Below, in pieces: positions 51,770-61,363 of a stretch of DNA of 64,000 bases. The notes under the pieces are model-generated. The model was not told the origin of the DNA, did not search any database, and saw only the letters and a list, made by a program, of their open reading frames with translations. How positions within the stretch are numbered: the first letter of the stretch is position 1; each line of letters begins with the position of its first letter. The position numbers and the translations under genes were made by a program. The stretch lies in assembly GCF_900104695.1 (NCBI RefSeq), contig NZ_FNSW01000001.1, positions 4,566,001 to 4,630,000 on the forward strand. The letters are read 5' to 3'. This DNA is from Paenibacillus sp. GP183. Its GTDB lineage: Bacteria; Bacillota; Bacilli; Paenibacillales; NBRC-103111.

Positions 51770-52789
51770 ATGCACATTCCTGATGAATCCATCGGCATCC
51801 TAAGTACTGCGATCTATTTGCCCGAAACCTTTATGAGCAGTGCAGACATTAGCAAAGCATCAGGTATACCGCAAGACGTGATTGAGCGGAAAATGGGGAT
51901 CACCCGCAAGCCTGTTCCAGGTCCTGATGATCACAGCTGCGAGATGGGGATTCGGGCGGCACGGGAAGCTCTTAGCAAAGCAAAGCTCGATCCGCTTGAA
52001 ATTGATCTGATCATTTATATTGGCGAGGAGCATAAAGAATACCCTGTATGGACCGCTGCCCTAAAGCTTCAGCAGGAAATCGGTGCACTGAACGCATGGG
52101 GATTCGACGCTGCCCTGCGCTGCGGTACGACCATCATGGCGCTAAAAGTGGCAAAAAGCATGATGCTGGCAGACCCCGCGATCCGCACCGTGCTGCTGGC
52201 CGGCGGTTACCGCAATGTGGATTTAATCGATTACAGCAATCCGCGCACCCGGTTCATGTTCAATCTGGCAGCCGGCGGCGGGGCTCTATTGCTGCAAAAA
52301 GGCCATACCGAAAACCTGCTGCTGGAAAGCCACCTCATCACGGACGGCTCCTTCTCGGAGGATGTCATCTTGTGTGCAGGAGGCACCAAGAATCCGCTGA
52401 CGGCCGAAGCGCTGGAGCAGCGTTTGAACTTCTTTGATGTGCCGGACCCGGAAGGGATGAAGCAGCGGCTTGAAGCCAAATCGATGGAAAACTTCCTGAA
52501 ATCGATCCGGGAGTCCGTCGCTAAAAGCGGCTACACCGTGGAAGATATTCGATATTTGGCCATTTTGCATATGAAAAAATCTGCGCACGATTATGTGCTC
52601 GGCGAGCTTGGACTCAGCCAGGAACAGTCGATCTATCTGCACGAATACGGCCACATTGGCCAAATTGATCAAATATTAAGTCTTGAGCTTGCTGCCCGGC
52701 AGGGGAAAATCCAAGCAGGCGACCTTGTTGTCCTTGTCAGTGCCGGCATCGGCTATGCCTGGGGCGCCACCACATTGAAATGGGGATGA
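51770..52789 (+). CDS. Beta-ketoacyl synthase III-like (thiolase-fold) enzyme with altered triad
   Basis: 339 residues from ATG 51770 (AGAGGG upstream); longer in-frame starts lie inside the small upstream gene. The thiolase fold of FabH/HMG-CoA-synthase relatives is clear: nucleophile Cys118 in AALRCGTT, His267 in AILHMKKS, and a C-terminal glycine-rich GIGYAWGATTL. At the position of the FabH catalytic Asn (YGN) it has His295 (EYGHIGQ). So it may condense, thiolyse or transfer acyl groups with changed chemistry. Its neighbours (acyl-CoA ligase, hydrolase, reductase) point to CoA-thioester metabolism rather than fatty-acid initiation. Confidence 0.82.
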   Translation: MHIPDESIGILSTAIYLPETFMSSADISKASGIPQDVIERKMGITRKPVPGPDDHSCEMGIRAAREALSKAKLDPLEIDLIIYIGEEHKEYPVWTAALKLQQEIGALNAWGFDAALRCGTTIMALKVAKSMMLADPAIRTVLLAGGYRNVDLIDYSNPRTRFMFNLAAGGGALLLQKGHTENLLLESHLITDGSFSEDVILCAGGTKNPLTAEALEQRLNFFDVPDPEGMKQRLEAKSMENFLKSIRESVAKSGYTVEDIRYLAILHMKKSAHDYVLGELGLSQEQSIYLHEYGHIGQIDQILSLELAARQGKIQAGDLVVLVSAGIGYAWGATTLKWG

Positions 52790-52793
52790 GAAT

Positions 52794-53699
52794 ATGGCGG
52801 AAATCACATTAAAATCGGTTATGCTTCCAAACGGAGAAACGATGGGTTACAGAGAGCGTGCAGGCGGTGACGAGGTTGTGCTGCTCGTGCACGGCAATAT
52901 GAATTCCTCCAAGCATTGGGATGTTGTCATTGAAAATCTGGATTCTCGCTTCAAGGTAATTGCCGTGGATTTGCGGGGGTTCGGCATTTCCACCTACCAT
53001 CAACCCATTGCGGATTTGACAGACTATACCCGCGATTTGAAGCTGTTTACCGAAGCGCTCGACCTGACCTCGATTTATCTGGTTGGCTGGTCAACGGGTG
53101 GGGGAGTCGTGATGCAGTATGCCGCCGACTATCCGGAGCAAGTCAAGAAGCTGATCCTGCTGGCTTCGATGTCGACACGCGGCTACCCTTTTTACAAAGA
53201 CAACGAACAGGGAGTTCCCGATCTGGAACAAAGGATTACAACAAGAGCGGAGATCGGTCAGCTCCCAAGAACGCAGATGATTTCCAAGGCTGGGGAGGAC
53301 AGAGATAAAGCGTTTATGAAAATGCTGTTCGATGCAGCCGTATATAATGGTAAGAAGCCTGATCCCGAGAGATATGAGGCCTACTTGGATGATATTTTAA
53401 CGCAGCGTAATTTGGCGGATATTTATCACGGCCTTAATGTATTTAACATTAGCGATATCGACAATCCAGTGTCCAAAGGAACTGGGGCGGCTAGGCGTAT
53501 TCAAGCGCCGACCTTGGTCATTCGGGGCAATATTGATTTGGTCATTCCGGAAAATATGGTGCAGGAAATTCTCGAAGACATTGGTGAGCGAGCTGAAGCC
53601 GTCTCTATGGACAATTGCGGGCACTCACCCTTAATCGACGATTTGCCGCAATTGCTTCGGCATATGACGAATTTTATGGAGGAATCGAATCCAAAATGA
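52794..53699 (+). CDS. Alpha/beta hydrolase
   Basis: 301 residues with the oxyanion segment VLLVHGNMNSS, nucleophile elbow VGWSTGGG (Ser100), Asp248 in GNIDLVIP and His277 in NCGHSPL, so the catalytic triad is complete. It could act as a thioesterase, lactonase or C-C hydrolase on a product of the preceding ketoacyl-synthase-like enzyme. It starts four bases after that gene and its stop overlaps the FabG-like start (ATGA). Confidence 0.85.
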   Translation: MAEITLKSVMLPNGETMGYRERAGGDEVVLLVHGNMNSSKHWDVVIENLDSRFKVIAVDLRGFGISTYHQPIADLTDYTRDLKLFTEALDLTSIYLVGWSTGGGVVMQYAADYPEQVKKLILLASMSTRGYPFYKDNEQGVPDLEQRITTRAEIGQLPRTQMISKAGEDRDKAFMKMLFDAAVYNGKKPDPERYEAYLDDILTQRNLADIYHGLNVFNISDIDNPVSKGTGAARRIQAPTLVIRGNIDLVIPENMVQEILEDIGERAEAVSMDNCGHSPLIDDLPQLLRHMTNFMEESNPK

Positions 53700-54439
53700 G
53701 ACTTCAAGGGAAAGTTGCATTGATCACCGGAGGAGGCAACGGCATCGGCCGGGAAACGGCTGCGTTATTCATCAAAGAAGGCGCCAAGGTGTGCGTCGCT
53801 GACTATGATGAAACGGCCGGTCAAGCGGCTGTGGATGAGCTGAACGCAACAGCAGGGGACCGGGCCATATTCGTCAAGGTAGACGTATCGAGCGCCGAGA
53901 GTGTGGAGCGGATGATTGCTGTTGTTTTGGAACACTGGGGAACGCCGGACATTTTGATCAACAATGCCGGAATCACCCAGGACAGCATGCTGACCAAAAT
54001 GTCGATTGAGCAGTGGCAGCGAGTCATTGATGTCAATCTGAACGGGGTATTCTACTGTACCCGCTATCTCGCACCGCATATGGTTCAAAGAGGCAAAGGG
54101 AAGATCATCAATACTTCGTCGATTGTCGGCGTGCATGGAAATATCGGTCAAACTAATTATGCGGCAACCAAAGCCGGGGTCATTGGCATGACCAAAACAT
54201 GGGCCAAGGAGCTTGGACATAAAGGCATCCATGTAAATGCAGTGGCTCCTGGATATATAGAAACGAGCATGGTAGCGAATGTTCCTGAAAAGGTGCTGCA
54301 GCAAATGCTGGACAAAGTCCCGCTGCATCGATTGGGCCGACCTTCAGATATCGCTCAAGCCTATTTGTATTTGGCCTCGGACGAATCCGACTATGTGAAC
54401 GGTACGGTGCTGGAGGTTAACGGAGGCCTTGTCATTTAA
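53696..54439 (+). CDS. SDR family 3-oxoacyl reductase, FabG-like
   Basis: 247 residues with the NAD(P) motif TGGGNGIG, NNAG, and catalytic Ser142, Tyr155 and Lys159 (SSIVGVHGNIGQTNYAATK), ending in LEVNGGLVI. It matches FabG/PhaB-type 3-oxoacyl or acetoacetyl reductases. It is the last gene of the cluster and is coupled to the hydrolase. Genome-wide fatty-acid FabG is normally in the fab operon, so this copy is probably pathway-specific. Confidence 0.88.
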   Translation: MRLQGKVALITGGGNGIGRETAALFIKEGAKVCVADYDETAGQAAVDELNATAGDRAIFVKVDVSSAESVERMIAVVLEHWGTPDILINNAGITQDSMLTKMSIEQWQRVIDVNLNGVFYCTRYLAPHMVQRGKGKIINTSSIVGVHGNIGQTNYAATKAGVIGMTKTWAKELGHKGIHVNAVAPGYIETSMVANVPEKVLQQMLDKVPLHRLGRPSDIAQAYLYLASDESDYVNGTVLEVNGGLVI

Positions 54440-54544
54440 TAAAGCATCATCCAAATATATCCCTCTCAATTTTTATGGACACCACTCTCTTTTTCTAGTA
54501 CCATACTGATTAGAAGCTAGGTTTAATCAGACAGGAGGGAGTCC

Positions 54545-54925
54545 ATGCTTCGACTCGGACAGAAAGTAGTTATTGTTGCTGATAGTTTTGAACAAAATCT
54601 CCCCATTGGGGAATATGGATATGTGATCGCTTATGACCGAAATGCGGATAACGTATTCGATTATGTTGTTCGCGTTCCCAGAGCAAGCAAGCAATTCTAT
54701 GTTCCTTCTGAAGATATAGAGCTGGAAGAAGTTTTGCTGAGGCAGGAAGCCGATCGAATTGAAAGAGAAGCTTTGATTGATTTTGCTCTGGCCACCAATA
54801 ATGAAGAGCTGTTCAACAAAGTTATGAATGGCGATGAGCCGGAAGCGGCTGTAGAGAAGAGCAAGGATGAGGTTCAATCCCATGAAGACTTCGTCAAACA
54901 AATCAATTTAAAGGCTTGGATCTAA
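54545..54925 (+). CDS. Conserved-looking small protein with an SH3-like N-terminus, unknown
   Basis: 126 residues. The N-terminal ~60 residues (LRLGQKVVIVADSF, GEYGYVIAYDRN, YVVRVPRASKQFYVPSEDIE) look like an SH3/KOW-type beta barrel, followed by an acidic helical part. AGGAGGGAG precedes the ATG. It stands alone with its own terminator, upstream of gatC. I do not recognise a function. Confidence 0.65.
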   Translation: MLRLGQKVVIVADSFEQNLPIGEYGYVIAYDRNADNVFDYVVRVPRASKQFYVPSEDIELEEVLLRQEADRIEREALIDFALATNNEELFNKVMNGDEPEAAVEKSKDEVQSHEDFVKQINLKAWI

Positions 54926-54942
54926 CAAGCTTTATCTATTTT

Positions 54943-54998
54943 AAAGCCGCCAAATGGTCTGCCCCGTCACTCGCTGGGGAGATCCCTTGGCGGCTTTT
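54943..54998 (+). terminator. Intrinsic terminator upstream of gatCAB
   Basis: Stem AAAGCCGCCAA/TTGGCGGCTTT closing a longer loop with CCCC/GGGG pairing, then TTTT. Confidence 0.75.
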
Positions 54999-55120
54999 AC
55001 TGTTGATAAGTTCAAGACTTATTTGGCTTGGTTCAACGTTCAATTGAAATCCAATTGAGTTCCAAAAATACTTAAGATATAATGAAATGCATGATTAGAG
55101 CTATAGAGAGGTGTGGAATG

Positions 55121-55408
55121 ATGAGCATTACCATCAAGGATGTCGAGCATGTGGCCAAGCTGGCCCGTCTGGATCTGAAGGATAATGAAAAACAGCAGTT
55201 CACCGAACAGCTGAATGCGATTCTCAAATATGCGGAACAGTTGCAGCAGTTGAATACCGACAATATACCGCCAACAAGTCACGCTATGCCGCTGGTTAAT
55301 GTCATGCGCAAGGATGAAGCCAAATCCTCACTCCCGCTTGAGAAGGTTATGCTTAATGCGCCCGATGAAGAAGATGGTCAATTCAAGGTTCCTGCGGTAT
55401 TGGAATAG
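55121..55408 (+). CDS. gatC: Asp-tRNA(Asn)/Glu-tRNA(Gln) amidotransferase subunit C
   Basis: 95 residues starting MSITIKDVEHVAKLARLDL, the standard GatC N-terminus, which favours ATG 55121 over 55118. GatC stabilises GatA. AGAGAGGTG lies upstream. First gene of gatCAB, the pathway to Gln-tRNA(Gln) in bacteria lacking GlnRS. Confidence 0.93.
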   Translation: MSITIKDVEHVAKLARLDLKDNEKQQFTEQLNAILKYAEQLQQLNTDNIPPTSHAMPLVNVMRKDEAKSSLPLEKVMLNAPDEEDGQFKVPAVLE

Positions 55409-55438
55409 ATGTAACTATATAGTTGGGAGGGTTTATCT

Positions 55439-56896
55439 TTGTCTCTGTTTGATTTCAGATTACAAGAGATTCACAACAAGCTTCATGCCAAGGAGTTGAC
55501 CGTAACTGACCTTGTGGATGCAGCCTATACAAGAATTAATGAAGTAGATTCCAAGGTGCAAGCCTTTCTAACTCTTAATGAAGAAAATGCTAAAAAGAGC
55601 GCTAAGGAATTGGACGAGCAGATTAATACAAACCCGACTAGAGGTTTTTTATTCGGCTTGCCGATTGGACTCAAAGATAATATCGTCACTGAAGGATTAA
55701 CCACAACTTGTGCAAGCCAATTCTTGTCCAACTATCATCCCATCTATGATGCTACTGTGGTGCAAAAGCTGAAAGAGGCTCAGACGGTAACGATTGGCAA
55801 GCTCAATATGGATGAATTCGCCATGGGGGGATCGAATGAAAACTCGTCCTTTCATCTTACTTATAATCCTTGGAATTTGGAACACGTTCCCGGCGGTTCA
55901 AGCGGCGGCTCGGCTGCTGCAGTAGCTTCCGGCGAAGTTTATTTCTCCCTTGGCTCCGATACAGGCGGTTCGATCCGCCAACCAGCCGCTTATTGCGGAA
56001 TTGTCGGCCTGAAACCAACGTATGGCCTGGTATCTCGCTTTGGACTGGTTGCTTTTGCTTCCTCGCTTGATCAGATTGGTCCGCTTACCAAAAATGTAGA
56101 AGATTCGGCGTATTTGCTTCAAGCTATAACAGGTCATGATCCCAAGGACTCCACCTCCGCAAAGGTGGACATTCCTGATTATATCAGTTCCTTAACCGGA
56201 GATGTGAGAGGTCTTCGCATCGCAGTGCCGAAGGAATATTTGGGCAAAGGAATCGATCCGGCCGTCAAAGAAAGAGTGCTCGAGGCCTTAAAGGTGCTTG
56301 AGGGATTGGGCGCAATCTGGGAAGAGGTATCGATGCCTCATTCCGATTACGCGGTTGCCACTTATTATTTGCTCTCATCTTCAGAAGCTTCCTCCAATTT
56401 GGCCCGCTTTGACGGGGTTCGCTATGGCGTCCGTTCCGAGCAAGCAAACAATTTGCTCGATGTATATCAAATGTCCCGCAGTGAAGGCTTTGGGCCTGAA
56501 GTGAAGCGTCGCATCATGCTGGGCACCTATGCTTTAAGCTCCGGTTATTACGATGCTTACTATTTAAAAGCACAAAAAGTCAGGACATTAATCAAGCAGG
56601 ATTTTGACAACGTATTTGAAAAGTATGACGTCGTTATCGGACCTACAGCTCCGACCACCGCCTTTAAGATTGGCGAGCAAACGGACGATCCGTTAACGAT
56701 GTATCTGAACGATATTCTAACCATTCCCGTGAGCTTGGCAGGAATTCCGGCCATCAGCGTGCCTTGCGGCTTTGTGAACGGTCTGCCGGTAGGCTTGCAG
56801 ATTATCGGCAAGGCACTGGACGAGTCAACGGTTCTGCGCGTAGCGCACGCTTTTGAACAGCATTCCGAGCATCATAAAGCGCGTCCGCAGCTTTAA
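55439..56896 (+). CDS. gatA: Asp-tRNA(Asn)/Glu-tRNA(Gln) amidotransferase subunit A
   Basis: 485 residues, an amidase-signature enzyme. [10 protein letters not shown] contains the catalytic Lys, [12 protein letters not shown] and [15 protein letters not shown] hold the Ser-cisSer pair, and [11 protein letters not shown] is family-typical. It generates ammonia from glutamine for GatB. TTG start eight bases after GGGAGG, 30 bases after gatC. Confidence 0.95.
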   Translation: MSLFDFRLQEIHNKLHAKELTVTDLVDAAYTRINEVDSKVQAFLTLNEENAKKSAKELDEQINTNPTRGFLFGLPIGLKDNIVTEGLTTTCASQFLSNYHPIYDATVVQKLKEAQTVTIGKLNMDEFAMGGSNENSSFHLTYNPWNLEHVPGGSSGGSAAAVASGEVYFSLGSDTGGSIRQPAAYCGIVGLKPTYGLVSRFGLVAFASSLDQIGPLTKNVEDSAYLLQAITGHDPKDSTSAKVDIPDYISSLTGDVRGLRIAVPKEYLGKGIDPAVKERVLEALKVLEGLGAIWEEVSMPHSDYAVATYYLLSSSEASSNLARFDGVRYGVRSEQANNLLDVYQMSRSEGFGPEVKRRIMLGTYALSSGYYDAYYLKAQKVRTLIKQDFDNVFEKYDVVIGPTAPTTAFKIGEQTDDPLTMYLNDILTIPVSLAGIPAISVPCGFVNGLPVGLQIIGKALDESTVLRVAHAFEQHSEHHKARPQL

Positions 56897-56950
56897 ACGT
56901 GAATGAACTTTACAAACTGAACGTTCTATCCAATGAAGGAGGCTTTCATT

Positions 56951-58402
56951 TTGACTGCAACAACTGATACCCAATTTGAAACCGTAATTGGTTTGGAAGT
57001 GCACGTAGAGCTGCATACCGCATCCAAAATCTTTTGCGGCTGCTCGACATCCTTCGGCGCGCCTCCTAACTCGCATACTTGTCCGGTATGTCTCGGACAC
57101 CCGGGCGTGCTGCCTGTGCTTAACCGCCAGGCTGTGGAGTATGCAATGAAAGCGTCTATGGCGCTCAATTGCGTCATTGCGACTGACAGTAAATTTGATC
57201 GCAAAAACTACTTTTATCCGGATTCGCCGAAAGCTTATCAGATTTCGCAATATGACAAACCCATCGGAGAGCATGGCTGGATTGATATTGAAGTAGGCGG
57301 CGAAACCAAGCGAATCGGGATTACCCGCGTTCATCTTGAAGAGGATGCAGGCAAGCTGACTCACGTGGATGGCGGCTATGCATCTCTGGTCGATTTTAAC
57401 CGCGTAGGTACGCCTCTCATAGAAATCGTATCCGAGCCGGACCTGCGTTCCCCTGAGGAAGCGCGGGCATATTTGGAGAAAATCAAAGCGATCATGCAGT
57501 ATTGCGACGTATCCGATGTGAAAATGGAAGAAGGCTCGCTGCGCTGCGATGCCAATGTCAGCCTGCGTCCCTACGGCCAAGAGCAGTTTGGCACCAAGGC
57601 GGAGCTGAAGAACATGAATTCTTTCCGCGGCGTGCAAAGAGGCCTTGAATATGAAGAGCTTCGTCAAGCTGAAGTGCTCCGCAGCGGTGGCAGCATCATT
57701 CAGGAGACCCGCCGCTGGGATGAGGGTCAGGGTAAGACTCTGGCCATGAGAGGCAAGGAGCAAGCGCACGATTATCGCTATTTTCCGGATCCGGACCTCG
57801 TGAGCCTGTTTATCGATCAAGCCTGGAAGGACCAGGTTCGGGCAACCATTCCGGAACTCCCGGATGCCCGAAAAGCCCGCTATACCAAGGAATATGCGTT
57901 GCCGGATTATGATGCGCAGGTGATTACTTCATCCAAGAAGCTGGCCGATTTATTTGAAGAAAGCCTGACCTACACATCCGATTCCAAATCGGTTTCCAAT
58001 TGGATCATGGGCGATCTGCTCGCTTACCTGAACGCCAATAACTTGGAATTGACGGATGTACGCCTTACAGGCAAAGGTCTCGGCGGCATGATAGGCCTCA
58101 TTGAAAAAGGCACGATCTCCAGCAAAATCGCCAAGACGGTTTTTAAAGAGCTGCTGGAAACGGGTAAGGACCCGCAAACGATTGTGGAAGAGCAGGGGCT
58201 AGTGCAAATTAGCGATGAAGGTGCTATTCAAGCCATTGTTGAACAAATCGTTCAAGCCAATCCGCAGTCCGTAGCGGATTTCAAAGCAGGCAAGGAAAAA
58301 GCGGTAGGCTTCCTCGTCGGCCAAATCATGAAGGAAACCAAAGGAAAAGCTAACCCGGGTCTGGTCAATAAGCTGATCCTGGAGAGCTTGAACAAGCAGT
58401 AA
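56951..58402 (+). CDS. gatB: Asp-tRNA(Asn)/Glu-tRNA(Gln) amidotransferase subunit B
   Basis: 483 residues with [41 protein letters not shown] and the C-terminal YqeY-like tail domain. It phosphorylates and amidates misacylated tRNA. The TTG at 56951 lies eight bases after AAGGAGG (56936-56942); ATG 56933 overlaps that site and is rejected. Confidence 0.95.
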   Translation: MTATTDTQFETVIGLEVHVELHTASKIFCGCSTSFGAPPNSHTCPVCLGHPGVLPVLNRQAVEYAMKASMALNCVIATDSKFDRKNYFYPDSPKAYQISQYDKPIGEHGWIDIEVGGETKRIGITRVHLEEDAGKLTHVDGGYASLVDFNRVGTPLIEIVSEPDLRSPEEARAYLEKIKAIMQYCDVSDVKMEEGSLRCDANVSLRPYGQEQFGTKAELKNMNSFRGVQRGLEYEELRQAEVLRSGGSIIQETRRWDEGQGKTLAMRGKEQAHDYRYFPDPDLVSLFIDQAWKDQVRATIPELPDARKARYTKEYALPDYDAQVITSSKKLADLFEESLTYTSDSKSVSNWIMGDLLAYLNANNLELTDVRLTGKGLGGMIGLIEKGTISSKIAKTVFKELLETGKDPQTIVEEQGLVQISDEGAIQAIVEQIVQANPQSVADFKAGKEKAVGFLVGQIMKETKGKANPGLVNKLILESLNKQ

Positions 58403-58436
58403 TATATGGCTCCAATGGTGAACCGGTAACATAAAG

Positions 58437-58475
58437 AAAGTGGTGACCCCTTGAAGCGGGACACCACTTTATTTC
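58437..58475 (+). terminator. Terminator of the gatCAB operon
   Basis: Stem AAAGTGGTG/CACCACTTT with inner CCC/GGG pairing, followed by an A/T-rich ATTTCATTTT tail. Confidence 0.75.
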
Positions 58476-58497
58476 ATTTTGAAGGGAGATCGGGGAA

Positions 58498-58992
58498 ATG
58501 GTAATCAAACGGCTCTCTATGAAGAGTAATGAAGAGGTTTTGGAGCTGCTGACCATGCAGCTTGCGTCTTACCAGGTGGAAGCCGACTTAATCGGCTTTG
58601 ATGGGATACCGCCTCTGAAGGACGGAATTCAATCTCTGAAGGAAGCTAAGGAAACCTTCATAGGCTGTTATATGGAAGCAGAAGGAAAAGAAGAACTGAC
58701 AGGAGCTATTTCTTTTACCCGAAATGGGAGTGTCGTTGAAATTTGCCGAATGATTGTTGACCCGAAGCATTTTCGCAAAGGCATTGCCAGCAGTCTGCTT
58801 CGCCATCTTATGGCCGAGCAACGCCGCAAGGGAGTCTCCCGGTTTATTGTATCGACGGGAACCGCAAATTTCCCTGCTGTAAGCTTGTATAAGAGCTTTG
58901 GATTTCACGAACGCAGAGTAATCACCATAGCGCCTAATATTACATTGACCACTTTTGAATGTTCAGAGGAAAACTACAATCCTGAGCCATAA
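58498..58992 (+). CDS. GNAT family N-acetyltransferase
   Basis: 164 residues with the acetyl-CoA loop IVDPKHFRKGIASSLLRHL and AVSLYKSFGFHERR. AGGGAGATCGGGG precedes ATG 58498. The substrate is unknown. Its 3' end overlaps the convergent gene by 19 bases. Confidence 0.82.
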   Translation: MVIKRLSMKSNEEVLELLTMQLASYQVEADLIGFDGIPPLKDGIQSLKEAKETFIGCYMEAEGKEELTGAISFTRNGSVVEICRMIVDPKHFRKGIASSLLRHLMAEQRRKGVSRFIVSTGTANFPAVSLYKSFGFHERRVITIAPNITLTTFECSEENYNPEP

Positions 58993-60671
58993 GCTTCAAA
59001 GTCAATTTCCTTGTTGTTGATTTGCCGCCGTCGGACGCTGCTTATTCTCTCCAATTTCACTTCTGCTTCAAGAAGAAAGCTTTCTTTTCGCGAACTTGTA
59101 CTTGTATAATGAACTTGTGCGCTTCTTATGGCAATGCCTCTTTCATGTTCGATCCAACCAGCCTGTTGATCCGACATTTTGGCTTTGAATTCCTCTAAGG
59201 TTATAATCCCAATTGCAAGTGCGTCTGCTTTTGTCATGATTTCAATAACTACACTATGCACTCCTGTGAATGTACTGGCAACTGCAATTCTATCCTCTTG
59301 AGACAATGTGGTAAAAGGGTGCATCAATTGAAAGTATACGAAGGTCTCGCCAACTTCACCGAAGCCCAAATGTTCTTCAAACAGCCACTGACCAAGAGGC
59401 AAACAACCAACTAAACTTTGTATCCCGCCATCAGGCACCACGTAAAGAGCACACACAACATTGGAATGGAGCAAAATCTCCGAGTAACGATTGGGATGCC
59501 GAACGTCCCCTTCAACATAACCCTTTCCAGGATGGAAGAAGAACATTTGATTAGCTCCATAACCGGCCACAGCGTCTAATGGCCAAGAAATATCCCACCG
59601 ATACTGCTCATTGAGATATTCCTCCATGTATTCATACATGCCTCCCAGCGCATACTGTTCGGATAAATAGGTATATATATGAAGACTTTCAGTAGGAATT
59701 CCATTTAAATATGAAGCTGGAACACTTTTTTTAACTTCTCTGGCTGCACTGTGGTTAACGGCCAATGTATAAACGGAATCGGTGACTTGATAAGTAAATA
59801 GCCCTGAGCCTTCCAATCGGGAAATCGAAACGGGTGCTGCAAAATCTCCAAACTGAATATAATCATGCAGATTATAGTTGTCCCTCGGGACATCATGGGG
59901 CAGAACTCGGGAGTGCGGACCCGCCCAGGCACCTTTCAGATAAAAGAGAGCCCTTTCTCTCCACAGATATTCCAGCATCTCTGCAGTGATCAGCTTTATG
60001 TCTTCACGCTTGGTTGTTTCCCACACGCAGGTAAAGGCTTGAATCCAATGCCAAAGCCATGGCAAGCTTCCGTATTCTTTCATCCCATATTGCCGAATAT
60101 GCCGAAGTAAAGTAACGGCTTGTTCCTTACCTTCCTGCAAAAGGACTTCGTCCTGGAATCTTTCTGCGATCAGGATTTTAAGTGAAGTCAGCTTAGCTTC
60201 ATGATGGCTAAAATTCTCTAAACCTTGGTCATATAATTTACTCTGATAAATATGCTTTAAAGACTCCCCCATTTCATGAGTTAGAGGTTCAGGCATTACC
60301 TCTTTATTTTTATTATATAAAAAGGCAATCAAGCAGCCCATAAGCTCCACTGGCAGCGTACTTGGCTTGGAATCTGCAGGATCAGGCTCGACAAATAAGG
60401 GCCAATGTCCGTAGGTGGAACTGCTCGGATCTCGATCCTGAAGCCTGAGCACTTGCAAAAATAGTTCACATGCCAGGTCTCGCCCTTCTTTATCTCCAAT
60501 AAATTCGGTTAATCCTTTGCTGTTCACAGCCTCATACAGGTGCGCTGCATAATAAAAGTTATCCCGCAAATCTTGATGAAACCACAATCCACTTTCCGCA
60601 ATGGGCAGTGTTTTGGCTTTTTTTGCCGCTAAAGCGATAATTTCATGGCTTCGAGTCCTATTCGATGACAC
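58974..60671 (-). CDS. 565-residue protein of unknown function
   Basis: The GTG start follows AAGGGGG on the minus strand. There is no signal peptide or membrane helix. The first ~270 residues are rich in Trp/Tyr/His helical segments (LWFHQDLRDNFYYAAHLYEA, YGSLPWLWHWIQAFTCVWE), suggesting an alpha/alpha-toroid. The rest looks beta-rich (ISRLEGSGLFTYQVTDSVYT, EAEVKLERISSVRRRQI), like a polysaccharide-lyase or hydrolase sandwich. That resemblance is impressionistic, and no catalytic motif is certain. It is the only gene on this strand between gatB and ygzB. Confidence 0.6.
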   Translation of the reverse strand: MSSNRTRSHEIIALAAKKAKTLPIAESGLWFHQDLRDNFYYAAHLYEAVNSKGLTEFIGDKEGRDLACELFLQVLRLQDRDPSSSTYGHWPLFVEPDPADSKPSTLPVELMGCLIAFLYNKNKEVMPEPLTHEMGESLKHIYQSKLYDQGLENFSHHEAKLTSLKILIAERFQDEVLLQEGKEQAVTLLRHIRQYGMKEYGSLPWLWHWIQAFTCVWETTKREDIKLITAEMLEYLWRERALFYLKGAWAGPHSRVLPHDVPRDNYNLHDYIQFGDFAAPVSISRLEGSGLFTYQVTDSVYTLAVNHSAAREVKKSVPASYLNGIPTESLHIYTYLSEQYALGGMYEYMEEYLNEQYRWDISWPLDAVAGYGANQMFFFHPGKGYVEGDVRHPNRYSEILLHSNVVCALYVVPDGGIQSLVGCLPLGQWLFEEHLGFGEVGETFVYFQLMHPFTTLSQEDRIAVASTFTGVHSVVIEIMTKADALAIGIITLEEFKAKMSDQQAGWIEHERGIAIRSAQVHYTSTSSRKESFLLEAEVKLERISSVRRRQINNKEIDFEAYGSGL

Positions 60672-60744
60672 AACAAATACCCCCTTAGCAAAATAATCTC
60701 CTCATAATCTTCAACAAATGACCACGTTTTCCTCTAATGGTTGA

Positions 60745-60774
60745 TTGACAAACCCGAAGATGCAAACGTAAAAT
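60745..60774 (+). promoter_or_regulatory. Sigma-A promoter of perR
   Basis: TTGACA, 18-base spacer, TAAAAT, about 43 bases upstream of the perR start. No clear PerR box (TTATAATnATTATAA-like) was seen near it. Confidence 0.6.
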
Positions 60775-60817
60775 AAATAGATGAAGCACTAACATTTTCA
60801 GTCAGGTGGTGAGAATC

Positions 60818-61252
60818 TTGGCATTACATTTGGAACAGGCTTTGGAAAAGCTGAAAATGACGGGTATACGGATGACTCCGCAAAGGCATGCAATCCTATC
60901 TTTTTTGCTGGATTCGATAACCCATCCAACGGCCGATGATATATACAGATCCTTGGAATCCAAGTTTCCGAATATGAGCGTAGCAACCGTTTATAATAAT
61001 CTCAAGGTTTTTATAGAGGTCGGACTGGTTCGAGAGCTCACGTATGGCGACAGCTCCAGCCGATTTGATGCGGATATGACCGATCATTATCATGCGATTT
61101 GCGAGGTATGCGGCAGGATTTCCGATTTTGAGTATCCCCCGCTGACGAAAGTCGAAGCTACTGCGGCTGCGCAGACGGGTTACCAAGTGCGAGGACATCG
61201 GCTTGAGGTTAATGGGACTTGTCCGGATTGTATAGGAATTACAAAGCATTAG
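60818..61252 (+). CDS. perR: Peroxide-responsive repressor PerR (Fur family)
   Basis: 144 residues from TTG 60818, eight bases after AGGTGG. Regulatory metal ligands are all present: His36, Asp84, His90, His92 and Asp103 (RFDADMTDHYHA; SDFEYP), and structural zinc Cys95/98 and Cys135/138 (CEVC, CPDC). Each is one position lower than in B. subtilis PerR. Asp103 distinguishes it from Fur. It represses oxidative-stress genes and senses H2O2 by His oxidation. The ygzB and ygxA-like genes nearby match the Bacillus neighbourhood. Confidence 0.92.
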   Translation: MALHLEQALEKLKMTGIRMTPQRHAILSFLLDSITHPTADDIYRSLESKFPNMSVATVYNNLKVFIEVGLVRELTYGDSSSRFDADMTDHYHAICEVCGRISDFEYPPLTKVEATAAAQTGYQVRGHRLEVNGTCPDCIGITKH

Positions 61253-61296
61253 TAGGACCTCAGCATCTTCATTAGCTTATATTTTATAGTATAATG

Positions 61297-61345
61297 AACG
61301 TGTTCCATCTTCTTAGGGAAGAATTGCGGGCACGTTTTTCTTTTT
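61297..61345 (+). terminator. Probable terminator after perR
   Basis: Outer stem AACGTG/CACGTT and inner TTCTT/AAGAA, followed by TTTTTCTTTTT. A TATAAT at 61290-61295 just before it could instead make this a leader attenuator for the next gene. Confidence 0.45.
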
Positions 61346-61363
61346 ACCAAAGGAGTGACATCG

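Noticed and set aside
55000..55120. Possible T-box or riboswitch ahead of gatCAB
   Set aside because: No T-box sequence, specifier stem or antiterminator was found; the region holds only the upstream terminator and a short leader.
56825..57820. A 331-codon minus-strand open frame over gatB
   Set aside because: It is antisense to a highly conserved gene, has no ribosome binding site and no recognisable product; a shadow of G+C-rich coding DNA.
60672..60817. PerR box near the perR promoter
   Set aside because: A -35/-10 pair is visible but no TTATAATnATTATAA-like palindrome, so autoregulation is not supported from sequence.
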